Shown: piece by piece, positions 37,288-46,939 of the stretch
Position numbering within the stretch: the stretch's first letter is position 1
Layout: each line of letters starts with the position of its first letter
NCBI RefSeq assembly: GCF_038396765.1
Contig: NZ_CP150096.1
Span: 5,625,001 to 5,689,000, forward strand
DNA from: Chitinophaga caseinilytica
Lineage (GTDB): Bacteria > Bacteroidota > Bacteroidia > Chitinophagales > Chitinophagaceae
DNA: 64,000 nucleotides
Direction: 5' to 3'
Notes under the pieces: model-generated
What the model saw: the letters and a program-made list of their open reading frames with translations, nothing else
Databases searched by the model: none
What the model was told of the DNA's origin: nothing
Made by a program: the position numbers and the translations under genes

Positions 37288-38808
37288 TCAAAACGTTCTG
37301 TTGTCCAGCGGTACGTTCCAATGCGGATTATACTGCAAAATGGTATTGGCGATGTTCATGATGAAAAAATCGGAATCGATGCCGGCTTCGAAGGTTTCCG
37401 TTCCAACTTTGTGGACGATCTTCGTTTTCTGCCAGGGTTTTCCGGCGTCGAGCACGAGGCGCTTCAGGTCCAGGAACCGTTTGATCCCACTGGCGGGCAA
37501 CTCCCTGCGGCGCTCCTTCAGTACTTCGGCGATCACATCGTCCTGCGAGCCCACGCCCAATGGCGGCGTTCCCGTCTTAAAACGATATTTACGGAGCAGG
37601 TTCAGATCGGCAACGGCTTCGGCCAGCTTGCCCGTCCGCGCATAAGCTTCCGCCCGCATCAACAATACTTCCGGATAAGTGAAACCCGACGTCAACTGTG
37701 TCTTCGACCCGCGGTAAAACTGTACCCGCTGGCCGTCATCGTAATTTACACCATTATACGATGTTTTGTACCCGGGAGCGGTAAGAAAGTAGTAAGTATA
37801 CCGCAAGTCCGCCTGGGCATCGAAAAGCCCGGTAAACTCGGCAGACGGGTAGCTGGACGAAGAGCGCCCCGCTCCCCTGTCTTCCGACCGGTACAGCAGA
37901 ATTTCCCGGTTATTGTTGGCATCCAGGAAGTTATCCTGCGCTTTGATGGTACTGCTGAGGATGTTGCCGGGGTTCGTCCAGCTGAAACCATTGTAATCGT
38001 AGATCACCCGGTCTGGCCCGCCATTGGCCGTGGCGCCCGTCCATGCGAGATTGGCGTAATGCGCCACGCTGTCGTACCGGCGGGTGAACAGGTGATAGTA
38101 CGCGAGCATGGCCTGCACGGCGGTTTTGTTGGCACGCGTGGGCCAGTTGGTGGCGGCCGGCGCATCGGGGAGCGCGGCATGCAGGTCTTTGGCGGCGAGC
38201 TTGAACACCTCTTCCTGCGTCGACAAATCTACCATCGGCGCATTGAGGTCGGCATTCGTGAGATACGGGATCGTGCGGGTGTTGTTGGCCGTTCCGGGTT
38301 TATAAACCGGGCCATACACGAGGTTATGCAGGAAATACTGGAACCCTCTTCCCGCGCGCGCCTGCGCCAGCACGGCGCGGGCAAATGGCAGGTCTTCGTT
38401 GCTGATGGACTTCAATCCACCGATACCGTCGATGATATTGTTGTAATACGCCGCCGCACGATAGGTGCCCCAGTCCCAGAAATAATCCGAGGTATTGGGA
38501 TTGCGGTACGGCTTGCGGAACGTATACGCGTAAAAACGGTCGATATTGGGATGGTTATTGGCCTTGTACGCCACTTTGGCGATCCCTTCAGACAGTTCGA
38601 GGTTATCGTTCAGATACCCGATCATGCTGCCGCCGTTGTTGTCGAGGAAAATGTACTGCGCCGTGCCGGTATTGTCGAGCAACTTGTCGAAATCAGCCAC
38701 CTCGGAAGGTATCAGCTTCCCTTTGGGTTTTACGTCGAGGAATTTGTTGCAGGAAGTAAGGGCGCATCCTGCGGCGACGATCGTTATGATGGAACGTAAT
38801 TTTGGCAT
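37288..38808 (-). CDS. SusD/RagB-like nutrient-binding lipoprotein, module 2
   Basis: 506 aa from the ATG at 38808 (MPKLRSIITIVAAGCALTSC, lipobox LTSC). The N-terminal SusD-like_3 type region has NKFLDVKPKGKLIPSEVADF; the C-terminal RagB/SusD domain has TYPEVLLMRAEAYARTGKLA, then AVADLNLLRKYRF, VLKERRRELPASGIKRFLDLKR and the final LQYNPHWNVP. It is surface-exposed and forms the lid of the SusC barrel encoded just upstream, 10 bases away. The ligand is unknown, and no glycan-active enzyme is encoded nearby. Confidence 0.95.
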   Translation of the reverse strand: MPKLRSIITIVAAGCALTSCNKFLDVKPKGKLIPSEVADFDKLLDNTGTAQYIFLDNNGGSMIGYLNDNLELSEGIAKVAYKANNHPNIDRFYAYTFRKPYRNPNTSDYFWDWGTYRAAAYYNNIIDGIGGLKSISNEDLPFARAVLAQARAGRGFQYFLHNLVYGPVYKPGTANNTRTIPYLTNADLNAPMVDLSTQEEVFKLAAKDLHAALPDAPAATNWPTRANKTAVQAMLAYYHLFTRRYDSVAHYANLAWTGATANGGPDRVIYDYNGFSWTNPGNILSSTIKAQDNFLDANNNREILLYRSEDRGAGRSSSSYPSAEFTGLFDAQADLRYTYYFLTAPGYKTSYNGVNYDDGQRVQFYRGSKTQLTSGFTYPEVLLMRAEAYARTGKLAEAVADLNLLRKYRFKTGTPPLGVGSQDDVIAEVLKERRRELPASGIKRFLDLKRLVLDAGKPWQKTKIVHKVGTETFEAGIDSDFFIMNIANTILQYNPHWNVPLDNRTF

Positions 38809-38818
38809 GCTGTCGGTT

Positions 38819-41800
38819 TTAAAGGGTGAACATGATACCCACATACAATTCGGGGCGCAAAGGCAGGGTGGTATAGCCCTGTTCGGTAAATGCGCCCGTT
38901 CCGCCGGAAGTATTGATATCGGAAATCTCCGGATCGCGGCGGTCGCTGTTGGCGGTGATCATCACCAGGTTGCGCGACTGGAAATACAGCTTGCTGTCTT
39001 TGATGCCCGCGCGTTTCAATATCTGCTTCGGCAGGGTGTAGCTCAGCGTCACATCACGCAGCTTGAGGAAGTTGGCGCTTTCCACCAGCACATCGCTGTA
39101 CGGGAAATAGAACATATCCATGTTCCAGGACGTGAGTTTCGGATAGATGGTATGCGCTTCGTCGCCGGGTTTGCGCCAGCGTTCGGCTACGTGTTTGTTG
39201 ATGTAGTTGGAACCGGAGAACGAATCTTTCCGGAGCACGTTGCCGGTGCGGGCGATGATCATGAAAGACAGGTCGAACTGGCGGTAGCTGAGGGTGTTCG
39301 TCATGCTCATGACGTACGGCGGCCGGAGGGTGCCTGCATACACGAGATCGCCGACTTTTGCGTTCCCGCCGCCGGTCAGCTTCCCTTCCGCATCGTAAAA
39401 CTGCGCCACGCCGTTATTGTCGAGCCCGGCATAGCGATAGGCGTACAGCGCGTCGAGCGGGTCGCCTTCCTTGCGGATAGCGCCGTTCGTGAGGCTGGAC
39501 GGATAAATGTAATTCACATTGTATTCCTTCACCGTATTCTTGTTATACGCGAAAATGACCTGCGCGTTCCACACGAAATCCTTCCGCTTCAGCACATCCG
39601 ATTCCAGTGAAACCTCGATGCCCTGGTTCAGTATTTTGCCGGCGTTCTTGATCTGGCTGGTAAACCCTTTCGTGGGGTCCATCGCGTCGGAAGCCAGCAC
39701 GTCCGTACTGAATTTGCGGTAATAGTCGAGCGTCATCCGCAGGCGGTTGCGAAATACCGCTACGTCCGTCCCCACGTTCATCACGTTCGTTTTTTCCCAA
39801 CGCAGGCTGTTGTTCGGCGGGGAAGTAATGGAGTAGTTGATATCTCCCACAACGGAAGAGAACGAGCCGGGCGTCACGATGAGGAACGGCCCGCTTTTGA
39901 GGGATATGTTCCCGTTGATGCCGTAAGAGCCGCGGATATTGAGCTTGTCGATCCAGCTGACGTTGAAGAAACGCTCTTTCGCCAATTTGTACGTTCCGCC
40001 CACGCTCCACAGGGGCTTGTACCGGAATTTGGGATCGGTGCCGAAGAAGTTCGTCTGGTCGAGCCGGATGCTGCCGCTTACGATAAAACGGCTGTCGTAT
40101 TCATAAGAGCCGTTCGCGTACCAGCTCACGAACCGGTTGTCGTTAAAGACGTATGAGCCGATAGTGGCAGATGGACGGCCGGTACCGAGCATATCGCTGT
40201 TGTACACGCCGGCATTGTAATCGGCATGATTGAAGGTATTGAAGGTGCCCGCCTGGTCGTTGTACCCGAAGCGCGTGGGATAGGCGTTGTTATCGGTCAC
40301 GGTTTGACTGATTTCCATCCCCGCGATGGCCGCCACGTAATGTTTCAGCCCGAGGTTCCGGTTGAAGCCCAACTGGCCGCGCAGCATGTAGTATTGCGAC
40401 ATCCCCCGCGATTCGTTGACCATTCCGCCATCCGGAACATAATGTTTGGCCGGGTTGGCGACAGACGTGGCATCGTTGAACCCGATCCGCATGCGGTAGG
40501 AATTCTTGTCGTAAACAGACCGGCTGTTGGTATACGATCTCGACCAGTTGCCGCCCAGCTCCGCCGTCAGCCCATCGATGATGGTAGCCTGGATGTTGCC
40601 GCCGAAACGGGCCAGGAGGGATTGTGTGCGGGTGGTTTCGAGGGTCAGGTCTTCGAGGGGGTTATAATACGCGGGTTTCAGGCCGGTGAAAGTGGCGTAC
40701 CGCTCGTCGCGCCGGATGTTGCGGGTGAAGAGGCGCGCCGGGTCGCCGTTTTCGTCTACCACCGCGCTGTACGGCTGCACGAGCGAAGTGGACGTGAACG
40801 CCAGCAAATCTGACCACTGCCGTACCGGCGATTTGGACGTAGCGTAATTGATGTTCGTGAACAGGCTCACACCGATATTTTTTACCGGGCGCCAATCGTT
40901 CTTGAAATCGAGGATCATGCGGTCGTCGCTGCTGCCTACGGTGTTGCCTGAGTTGGAAATGTAGCGCAGGGCTGCGTTGAGCGAGTTTTTCTCGCCGCCG
41001 CCGGAGAGGGAGATATTATGCTGCTGGCTGAACTGGTGACGAAAGTATTCCTTCTGCAGCATTTCGCCGGTGTTTGTGTTGCGCAGCGTTTGCAGGCGGT
41101 CTTCGACCTGTTTGTCGGTCAACCAGCCCTGGTTTTTGGCCAGCAGCAGGTAGTTGACTTCGGTGAAGGAGCCGTATGCGTTGTAGCTGTTGAGATACGA
41201 GTTGGGGTCCTGGTTGAAGAGATCCGTTTCCGCATCGATGTAATCGGCGGCAGAAGCGCGGTTGAGGTAGGAAACTTCCGGCCGGAGCGTGATGCCGGTG
41301 GAGCCACGGTACTGCACGCGCATGGTGCCGGGGCGGCCTTTGCGGGTGGTGATCACGATCACGCCGTTGCTCGACCGGGCGCCGTAAATAGACGCGGCCA
41401 CCGCATCTTTCAGCACGGTGATGCTTTCGATGTTGTCGATGTTGATGCTTTCGAGGTCTCCCTGCGTTGGGTAACCGTCTACTACCAGCAGGGGTTTTGT
41501 TTCGGCGTTGATGGTAGAAACCCCGCGGATTTCCACATTCCCGTCTTTGGTCACTACCACGCCCGCGGCCTGCCCTTCCAGTGCGGCCCTGAGATCGGGC
41601 CGGAGCTTGGCTTCCAGCCGGGTGGGGGAAATGAAGGAGAAAGAACCGGTGGCCCTTTCCGCGGAAATGCTCTGGTAGCCGGTGTTTACTACCTGTACTG
41701 CTTCGAGCTTGCTGGGAACGGCTTCCAGGCGCAACGTAACGGCCGATCGCCCGCCCAGCGCCACTTCCTGCCGGGTAAACCCGATGGAAGAGAATACGAG

Positions 41801-42319
41801 CACGGCATTCGGGGATACGTCCGTCAACGAGAACTCACCGTTTTCGTTGGTTTGCGTTCCCCGGTCGGAACCTTTTACCTTGACGGATACGCCGGCCAAA
41901 GGCGCCCCGCTCACGTCCGTCACGCGGCCGTTTACGGTGATGAACTGCGCTTCCGCGGGCGTTGCGGGGTATACCCGCGGCATCGCCAGGAGGATGATCG
42001 TTTTGTCTTCGATAGCGAACCGCAGGCCCTGGGGCTCCAGCACGTCTTCCAGCACCTCCTGTACAGACGCGGCCCGGGCACTGTAAGTTACGGGCACGGC
42101 GCGTTGCAGCAGGTTGCTGTTATAAAAAACGATGTAGCCGGACTGTCGCTGGATAGCTTTGAAAACCTCCGTCAGCGGTGCATTACGGACGGTCAGCGTC
42201 ACTTTTTGAGAGCTGGCGGCGGCGCTTACATGCAGGAAGCCGATCAATAAAAGACTGGTTGATAATTTCATAGCTCTCCACAAAACTTTGTGTTGGTACA
42301 AAGCATCAAAAAAAAGCAT
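38819..42319 (-). CDS. SusC-type TonB-dependent receptor with STN domain, module 2
   Basis: 1166 aa; the start at 42319 keeps the N-terminal extension usual before MKLSTSLLLIGFLHVSA, but the ATG at 42271 is an alternative. STN domain ~40-110 (VTLTVRNAPLTEVFKAIQRQ), CarboxypepD-like domain ~130-205 (VNGRVTDVSGAPLAGVSVKV), plug ~220-340 (IESITVLKDAVAASIYGARS and NGVIVITTRKG), then the barrel to LRPELYVGIMFTL. The STN domain lets it signal through the FecR encoded upstream. It acts with SusD as a TonB-driven outer-membrane importer. Confidence 0.95.
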   Translation of the reverse strand: MLFFDALYQHKVLWRAMKLSTSLLLIGFLHVSAAASSQKVTLTVRNAPLTEVFKAIQRQSGYIVFYNSNLLQRAVPVTYSARAASVQEVLEDVLEPQGLRFAIEDKTIILLAMPRVYPATPAEAQFITVNGRVTDVSGAPLAGVSVKVKGSDRGTQTNENGEFSLTDVSPNAVLVFSSIGFTRQEVALGGRSAVTLRLEAVPSKLEAVQVVNTGYQSISAERATGSFSFISPTRLEAKLRPDLRAALEGQAAGVVVTKDGNVEIRGVSTINAETKPLLVVDGYPTQGDLESINIDNIESITVLKDAVAASIYGARSSNGVIVITTRKGRPGTMRVQYRGSTGITLRPEVSYLNRASAADYIDAETDLFNQDPNSYLNSYNAYGSFTEVNYLLLAKNQGWLTDKQVEDRLQTLRNTNTGEMLQKEYFRHQFSQQHNISLSGGGEKNSLNAALRYISNSGNTVGSSDDRMILDFKNDWRPVKNIGVSLFTNINYATSKSPVRQWSDLLAFTSTSLVQPYSAVVDENGDPARLFTRNIRRDERYATFTGLKPAYYNPLEDLTLETTRTQSLLARFGGNIQATIIDGLTAELGGNWSRSYTNSRSVYDKNSYRMRIGFNDATSVANPAKHYVPDGGMVNESRGMSQYYMLRGQLGFNRNLGLKHYVAAIAGMEISQTVTDNNAYPTRFGYNDQAGTFNTFNHADYNAGVYNSDMLGTGRPSATIGSYVFNDNRFVSWYANGSYEYDSRFIVSGSIRLDQTNFFGTDPKFRYKPLWSVGGTYKLAKERFFNVSWIDKLNIRGSYGINGNISLKSGPFLIVTPGSFSSVVGDINYSITSPPNNSLRWEKTNVMNVGTDVAVFRNRLRMTLDYYRKFSTDVLASDAMDPTKGFTSQIKNAGKILNQGIEVSLESDVLKRKDFVWNAQVIFAYNKNTVKEYNVNYIYPSSLTNGAIRKEGDPLDALYAYRYAGLDNNGVAQFYDAEGKLTGGGNAKVGDLVYAGTLRPPYVMSMTNTLSYRQFDLSFMIIARTGNVLRKDSFSGSNYINKHVAERWRKPGDEAHTIYPKLTSWNMDMFYFPYSDVLVESANFLKLRDVTLSYTLPKQILKRAGIKDSKLYFQSRNLVMITANSDRRDPEISDINTSGGTGAFTEQGYTTLPLRPELYVGIMFTL

Positions 42320-42478
42320 AGATTTGACTTTGGTGATAAAAAATTGGTTAGCGTCAATTGTATCGCCCCCGGCCGGTCATGTTAGCGCATCACCGGCCTT
42401 TTTATATCGGGCAAATGGTTGGTGTCGGGAATTACATTTGGTCGATAAGCATTTCGTTTTTTATGGTTAAAAAATAAT

Positions 42479-43636
42479 TTATTGAATAACGGTGATGACC
42501 CGTCCCTCCACTTTGAATTTCACCTGGTAGCGTTCCAGGATCTTCAATACGCTGGTGAGGGGAAGGCTCCGTTGCATGCCGCCGCCAAAGCGCAGACCGG
42601 ATACATTTGCTTCGTATTTTATTTTTACATCGTACCACCGTTCCAGTTCCTGCATCACGGTTTTTATATCTGCATCGCTGAAGCTGAAAAACCCGTTCTT
42701 CCAGGCCACCGCCTGTTCCGTATCGGCCGGCGAAATGCGGATCGTCCCGTTTTGGGAGACAGCCTGCTGCCCGGGCTCCAGCTGCCGCTGGTTCACGGTT
42801 ACCGCGCCTTCCAGGAGGGTCACCACCTGCGCGGGCTGCTCTTCGTAGGCAGACACATTGAAGTGCGTACCCGTCACCTTCACGTCCGTTCCGCCATCCG
42901 TTTTTACCACAAAGGGTCTGGATGCATCTTTCGCCACTTCGAAATACGCTTCCCCCGTCAGCTCCACCACCCTTTCAGGGCCCACGAATGCCGTGGGATA
43001 ACGCAGCACGCTAGCGGCATTGAGCCAAACGTTGGTGCCGTCAGACAGGGTGAGCCGGTATTGCCCGCCGCGGGGCGTGGTGAGCACGTTCCTGGCCGCA
43101 AAGGTGGAATGCTCGTCGTTGTACGCCAGCTGCCCGTTTTGCAGCTTGCTGATCCGCGTGCCGCCCTGTTGCGCCAGCTTCCCTTCCGCCGCGGTGTCGA
43201 GTACTATCTCCTGTCCGTTGGCCAACAAAAGCGTAGCGTGATTGCCGCCCGGAGGCACGTCGTTCCTGTATCGCCCGTCCATCGAAACCGCCGCCGGCGG
43301 CAGCTTCTCCTGTTCACGACCGAAATACTTCAATCCGCCCACGGCCAGCAATCCTGCCACCACAGCCGCCGCCGCCCACTTCCACCAGGTCCGCCGCAAT
43401 GGCACAACCGGAGTTCCGGCATCGGCGTCCAGGATGCGCTGCCGCACGGCTTCCCAGCGCACGGGGTCGTAATCTTCGCCCCCGGCAGATGTTGCCATCA
43501 TGTCGGTGAGCAGCGAAATGAAAAGAGCTTCATTACTTTCATCCTGCAACAACGCGTTCAATTCCTCCGTTTCCGCCGCAGACATGCGGCCATGGAGATG
43601 CAGACCAAGTAAATGCCTCAGTTTATCTTCCTGCAT
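42479..43636 (-). CDS. FecR-family anti-sigma factor, module 2
   Basis: 385 aa. An N-terminal cytoplasmic anti-sigma helix bundle (1-85), one TM helix (WWKWAAAAVVAGLLAVGGL), the FecR domain (~185-285: RGGQYRLTLSDGTNVWLNAA and LTGEAYFEVAKDASRPFVVK) and a C-terminal DUF4974-type domain (FSFSDADIKTVMQELERWYDVKI). It receives the signal from the STN domain of the adjacent SusC and controls the sigma factor encoded upstream. It is 204 bases from the sigma gene and 159 from SusC, so internal promoters are possible. Confidence 0.94.
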   Translation of the reverse strand: MQEDKLRHLLGLHLHGRMSAAETEELNALLQDESNEALFISLLTDMMATSAGGEDYDPVRWEAVRQRILDADAGTPVVPLRRTWWKWAAAAVVAGLLAVGGLKYFGREQEKLPPAAVSMDGRYRNDVPPGGNHATLLLANGQEIVLDTAAEGKLAQQGGTRISKLQNGQLAYNDEHSTFAARNVLTTPRGGQYRLTLSDGTNVWLNAASVLRYPTAFVGPERVVELTGEAYFEVAKDASRPFVVKTDGGTDVKVTGTHFNVSAYEEQPAQVVTLLEGAVTVNQRQLEPGQQAVSQNGTIRISPADTEQAVAWKNGFFSFSDADIKTVMQELERWYDVKIKYEANVSGLRFGGGMQRSLPLTSVLKILERYQVKFKVEGRVITVIQ

Positions 43637-43840
43637 AAATTCGTAAGTTCATTTTGTGGAATAGTGCCAGTCGCCCGGGGGATACACCCCCTCCGTTATA
43701 TAAGAATCGGCCCGAAAAGGAAAGGACCTATCGTCTTAAAAAAATTTATCCTCCGGCGCAGCCGCCTTCCATTCATTCTCCGATCAACAGCATGCGCTAC
43801 GCTTTGCATGCGGGAAAGAAACATACATCCTGCGAAGCCG

Positions 43841-44506
43841 TTACCCGATCATCCCTGCAACAACGGTATGCTCGACGTTTTGCACGCGCAACAGCTGCGT
43901 CCAGCCGTCGAATCCATTCAAATTCCAGCACAGCAACAACAGCGGAATGATCCTGCCATGGCGCGACAGGTACGCGCGAACGTCTTTCAAAGCCAATACC
44001 AGCGTATTTTTCACAGAATTGGGAGACAGTCCCAGCATCTCCGCGATCTCCGGGATCTTCATCCCCTGCTGCCGGCTCATGGTAAAAACGCGCTTGCGCT
44101 GCGCGGGCATTTTCGCTACCGCTTCCGCAACCAGGCGGCGGGTTTCGCGCATAGACAGCTCGGCCTGCAGACTATCGTCGGTTTGCTCTTCTCCCGCTGC
44201 CGCGCCGGCGCGCAGGCGCATTTCCCGCGCTTCTTTCCGCATCCAGGTGTAACATTCGTTCGCCACCACTTTGTAGAGCCAGGCTTTCGGCTGTTCTACT
44301 TCCGGCAGTTTATCACGGCTGAGCCACACGCGCAGAAACGAAGCCTGTACCACTTCCTCGGCGGCGGCCTGCTGCTTTACCATGCGGAGTATGAACGGGA
44401 GGAGCGCCGAAACGGAGGTACGGAACAGTATGCCGAATGCTTCTTCGTCTCCTTCACTGATCCGGTTAAACAGTTGGTTGATGTTAATAAGCGATAGTTG
44501 GTCCAT
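43841..44506 (-). CDS. ECF sigma factor, module 2
   Basis: 221 aa. Region 2: LLPFILRMVKQQAAAEEVVQ and ASFLRVWLSRDKLPEVEQPKAWLYKVVANECYTW. Region 4: KMPAQRKRVFTMSRQQGMKI followed by the helix-turn-helix IPEIAEMLGLSPNSVKNTLVLAL. A hydrophobic patch (RIIPLLLLCWNL) near the C-terminus is usual in this Bacteroidota group; the ~25 residues after it are less usual. It is first in the minus-strand group sigma-FecR-SusC-SusD-TlpA and should recognise the promoter of that group. Confidence 0.93.
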   Translation of the reverse strand: MDQLSLININQLFNRISEGDEEAFGILFRTSVSALLPFILRMVKQQAAAEEVVQASFLRVWLSRDKLPEVEQPKAWLYKVVANECYTWMRKEAREMRLRAGAAAGEEQTDDSLQAELSMRETRRLVAEAVAKMPAQRKRVFTMSRQQGMKIPEIAEMLGLSPNSVKNTLVLALKDVRAYLSRHGRIIPLLLLCWNLNGFDGWTQLLRVQNVEHTVVAGMIG

Positions 44507-44580
44507 GTATGCGCTGTGTCGTCCGGTTAAGTGCTGTTGGATAAAAGTACTGAAAATGAAGTATGTTTTCCCGCAGGCAC

Positions 44581-44610
44581 AAAAAAAAGCCGGTCTTCGC
44601 AGACCGGCTT
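44581..44610 (-). terminator. Intrinsic terminator of the S46 peptidase gene
   Basis: AAGCCGGTCT pairs with AGACCGGCTT around a 4-nt loop; on the minus strand it is followed by eight T residues. It insulates the sigma-factor gene from read-through. Confidence 0.9.
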
Positions 44611-44629
44611 TCCTTCCCGAATGTGTGCG

Positions 44630-46834
44630 TTACGCCGCCTTCCTGCGAACGGGCACTACTTTCGATTTCTTCGGATGCACGAGTTTCATTTCTTCCACCA
44701 GGTGCGTGGCCCCGGCGAATTTGTCGACTACGAAAAGTACGTAGCGAATGTCTACCATGATGTTGCGGCAGATAGACGCGTCGTAGTTGATGTCGCTCAT
44801 CGTGCCTTCCCAGGTGCGGTCGAAGTTCAGGCCGATGAGGTTGCCGTGCGCGTCCAGGGCAGGACTGCCGGAATTGCCGCCGGTGGTATGGTTGGAGGCG
44901 ATGAAGCACACCGGCATTTTGCCGTTTTGTCCATATTGTCCGTAGTCCTTACTGGCGTGGAGCTGGCGGAGTTTCTCGGGTACGTCGAACTCGTAATCGC
45001 CCGGTTTGTATTTTTCCATCACGCCATCTAGCGTGGTCATGAAATCATATTCCACGGCGTCGCGGGGAGAATAGCCGCCCACTTTACCGTAGGTAAGGCG
45101 CAGGGTGCTGTTGGCGTCGGGATAGAAGCGCCGGTCTTTCAGCACATCCATCTGCGCCTGCATGTAGCGGCGCTGGAGGCGGTTGATGTCTGACTGGATG
45201 GCGTCGTGCGGTTTGCTCACCAGTTCGGCGTAGCCGTTCCGCAGGCCGATGAGGAGCCTGGTGGCAGGGTCTTTCCAGATATCGGTAGCCACGGTGGCGT
45301 AAGGCCGGCTGAGGAATGCTTTCAGCGCGTCGTAGCTGGTGAGCGCCGATTTGCTGAAGATATTGTCTGCCGTGGTTTTGCCGTCTTTATTCGTTTCCAT
45401 CCAGATCTGATAGCCTTCGCCGCCGATCTTGTTGGAGGGCACTTCCTTGAAATACAGGTCCAGCAAAGCCGTGGTCACATCCTTGTCTACCGCGGTGCTG
45501 TAATTTTTGAAAGTGGATTCGGTGGAAGCGAGGAATTTGTCGCGCAGCGCGGGATATTCGGCTTCGCCTTTCGCACGAACGTCCTGCATGAGGTTTACGA
45601 CGTTGTTGGCCATGTTGAGGATTTCCGTGTTGCGGACGAGCTCGGTATAATAATCGCGGGCCACGGCATAGGGCGCCAGGTCGTCGTACAGTTTATTGAG
45701 CGAATCCAGCAATCCGCCGTATTCTTTGCGCAGCGCGGGATTGGCCTGTACGCCTTCGGTGAAGCGCTTTTCATACGCCAGCTTCCGTTGGAGGCCCCCG
45801 GTCTGCTGCACGCCCTGCATCTCACCGATCCATTTTTTCCAGGCGTTGGCCATAGAGGCCTGTTTGGCGGCATATTGAATCTTGATCTGGCTGTCTTTCC
45901 GCATATACCCGTCGATCACTTTAAGCGCCGCATCGCGCACGCCAACGCGCGCGGGGTCCTGCCCTTCCACGGTCAGCTGCATGGCGCGGGAAGGCAGGTA
46001 TTCGTTGGTGCGGCCGGGGAACCCGAACACCATGGTGAAATCGTTTTCCGCTACGCCGTCCAGCGAAATGGGCAGGAAGTGTTTGGGCTGCAGGGGCACG
46101 TTGTCCAGGCTGTATTCCGCGGGTTTATTGTCTTTCCCTGCGTATACGCGGAACATGGAGAAGTCGCCCGTATGGCGGGGCCACATCCAGTTATCGGTAT
46201 CTGCGCCGAATTTGCCGATGGAAGACGGCGGGGTGCCTACGAGGCGGACGTCTTTATAGGTTTCGGTCACGAAGAGGAAATACTGGTTGGCTTCGAAGAA
46301 GGGCTTGATGAGCACTTCCTGCCAGGATTCCTTTTTCGCGGAAGATTTGATGGCTGCGAGGTTTTTGTCGATGGCCGACTGCCGGCCGCGCTCGTCGAGG
46401 TTTCCGCTCACGCCGGCGAGAGCCTGTTTGGTCACGTCTTCGATGCGGACGATGAAGGTGGCGGTGAGCCCGGGATTGGGGAGCTCTTCGCGTTGGGTGC
46501 GTGCCCAGAAGCCGCGGTCGAGGTAGTTATTTTCGAGCGTGGTGTGTTTCTGGATGGCGTCGTACCCGCAGTGGTGATTGGTGAGGAGGAGGCCTTTGGA
46601 GGAAATGATCTCGCCGGTGCAGAAACCGCCGAAGCTCACGATGGCGTCTTTCAAACTGCCTTTATTCACGTTGTAAATATCGGACGCGTTGATTTTCAAC
46701 CCCATTCCCTTCATTTCTTTCTCGTTCAGCGAGCCCAGCAGGTGGGGGAGCCACATCCCTTCCGTAGCGGAAGCGGAGATATGGGTGGCGATAAGGGCCC
46801 CCAGCAGCAGGTATAGCTTAAAAGTTTGCCGCAT
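44630..46834 (-). CDS. S46-family dipeptidyl-peptidase, DPP11-type
   Basis: 734 aa from the ATG at 46834, with a signal peptide (RQTFKLYLLLGALIATHISASA). It is a chymotrypsin-fold serine exopeptidase of the periplasm. GEIISSKGLLLTNHHCGYDA holds the catalytic His (about 88); SNHTTGGNSGSPALDAHG holds the nucleophile Ser 655. Arg follows 18 residues later (NFDRTWEG, Arg 673). In this family Arg at 673 marks DPP11, which releases dipeptides with Asp or Glu at P1, and Gly marks DPP7. It lies upstream of SusCD module 2 on the same strand but ends in its own terminator. Conserved genes for peptide use nearby make peptide uptake plausible. Confidence 0.93.
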   Translation of the reverse strand: MRQTFKLYLLLGALIATHISASATEGMWLPHLLGSLNEKEMKGMGLKINASDIYNVNKGSLKDAIVSFGGFCTGEIISSKGLLLTNHHCGYDAIQKHTTLENNYLDRGFWARTQREELPNPGLTATFIVRIEDVTKQALAGVSGNLDERGRQSAIDKNLAAIKSSAKKESWQEVLIKPFFEANQYFLFVTETYKDVRLVGTPPSSIGKFGADTDNWMWPRHTGDFSMFRVYAGKDNKPAEYSLDNVPLQPKHFLPISLDGVAENDFTMVFGFPGRTNEYLPSRAMQLTVEGQDPARVGVRDAALKVIDGYMRKDSQIKIQYAAKQASMANAWKKWIGEMQGVQQTGGLQRKLAYEKRFTEGVQANPALRKEYGGLLDSLNKLYDDLAPYAVARDYYTELVRNTEILNMANNVVNLMQDVRAKGEAEYPALRDKFLASTESTFKNYSTAVDKDVTTALLDLYFKEVPSNKIGGEGYQIWMETNKDGKTTADNIFSKSALTSYDALKAFLSRPYATVATDIWKDPATRLLIGLRNGYAELVSKPHDAIQSDINRLQRRYMQAQMDVLKDRRFYPDANSTLRLTYGKVGGYSPRDAVEYDFMTTLDGVMEKYKPGDYEFDVPEKLRQLHASKDYGQYGQNGKMPVCFIASNHTTGGNSGSPALDAHGNLIGLNFDRTWEGTMSDINYDASICRNIMVDIRYVLFVVDKFAGATHLVEEMKLVHPKKSKVVPVRRKAA

Positions 46835-46883
46835 AAGTTTGATTTGGTGAAACAAAGCGGCAATTTAAGGAAAGCGCGCAACA

Positions 46884-46919
46884 TGAAAAAAGGGCGTCCC
46901 GATGAACCGGGACGCCCTT
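46884..46919 (-). terminator. Intrinsic terminator of lpdA
   Basis: AAGGGCGTCCCG and its perfect complement flank a 6-nt loop; the minus-strand tail is T-rich. Confidence 0.88.
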
Positions 46920-46939
46920 CCATATGCGGTAATAAACTA

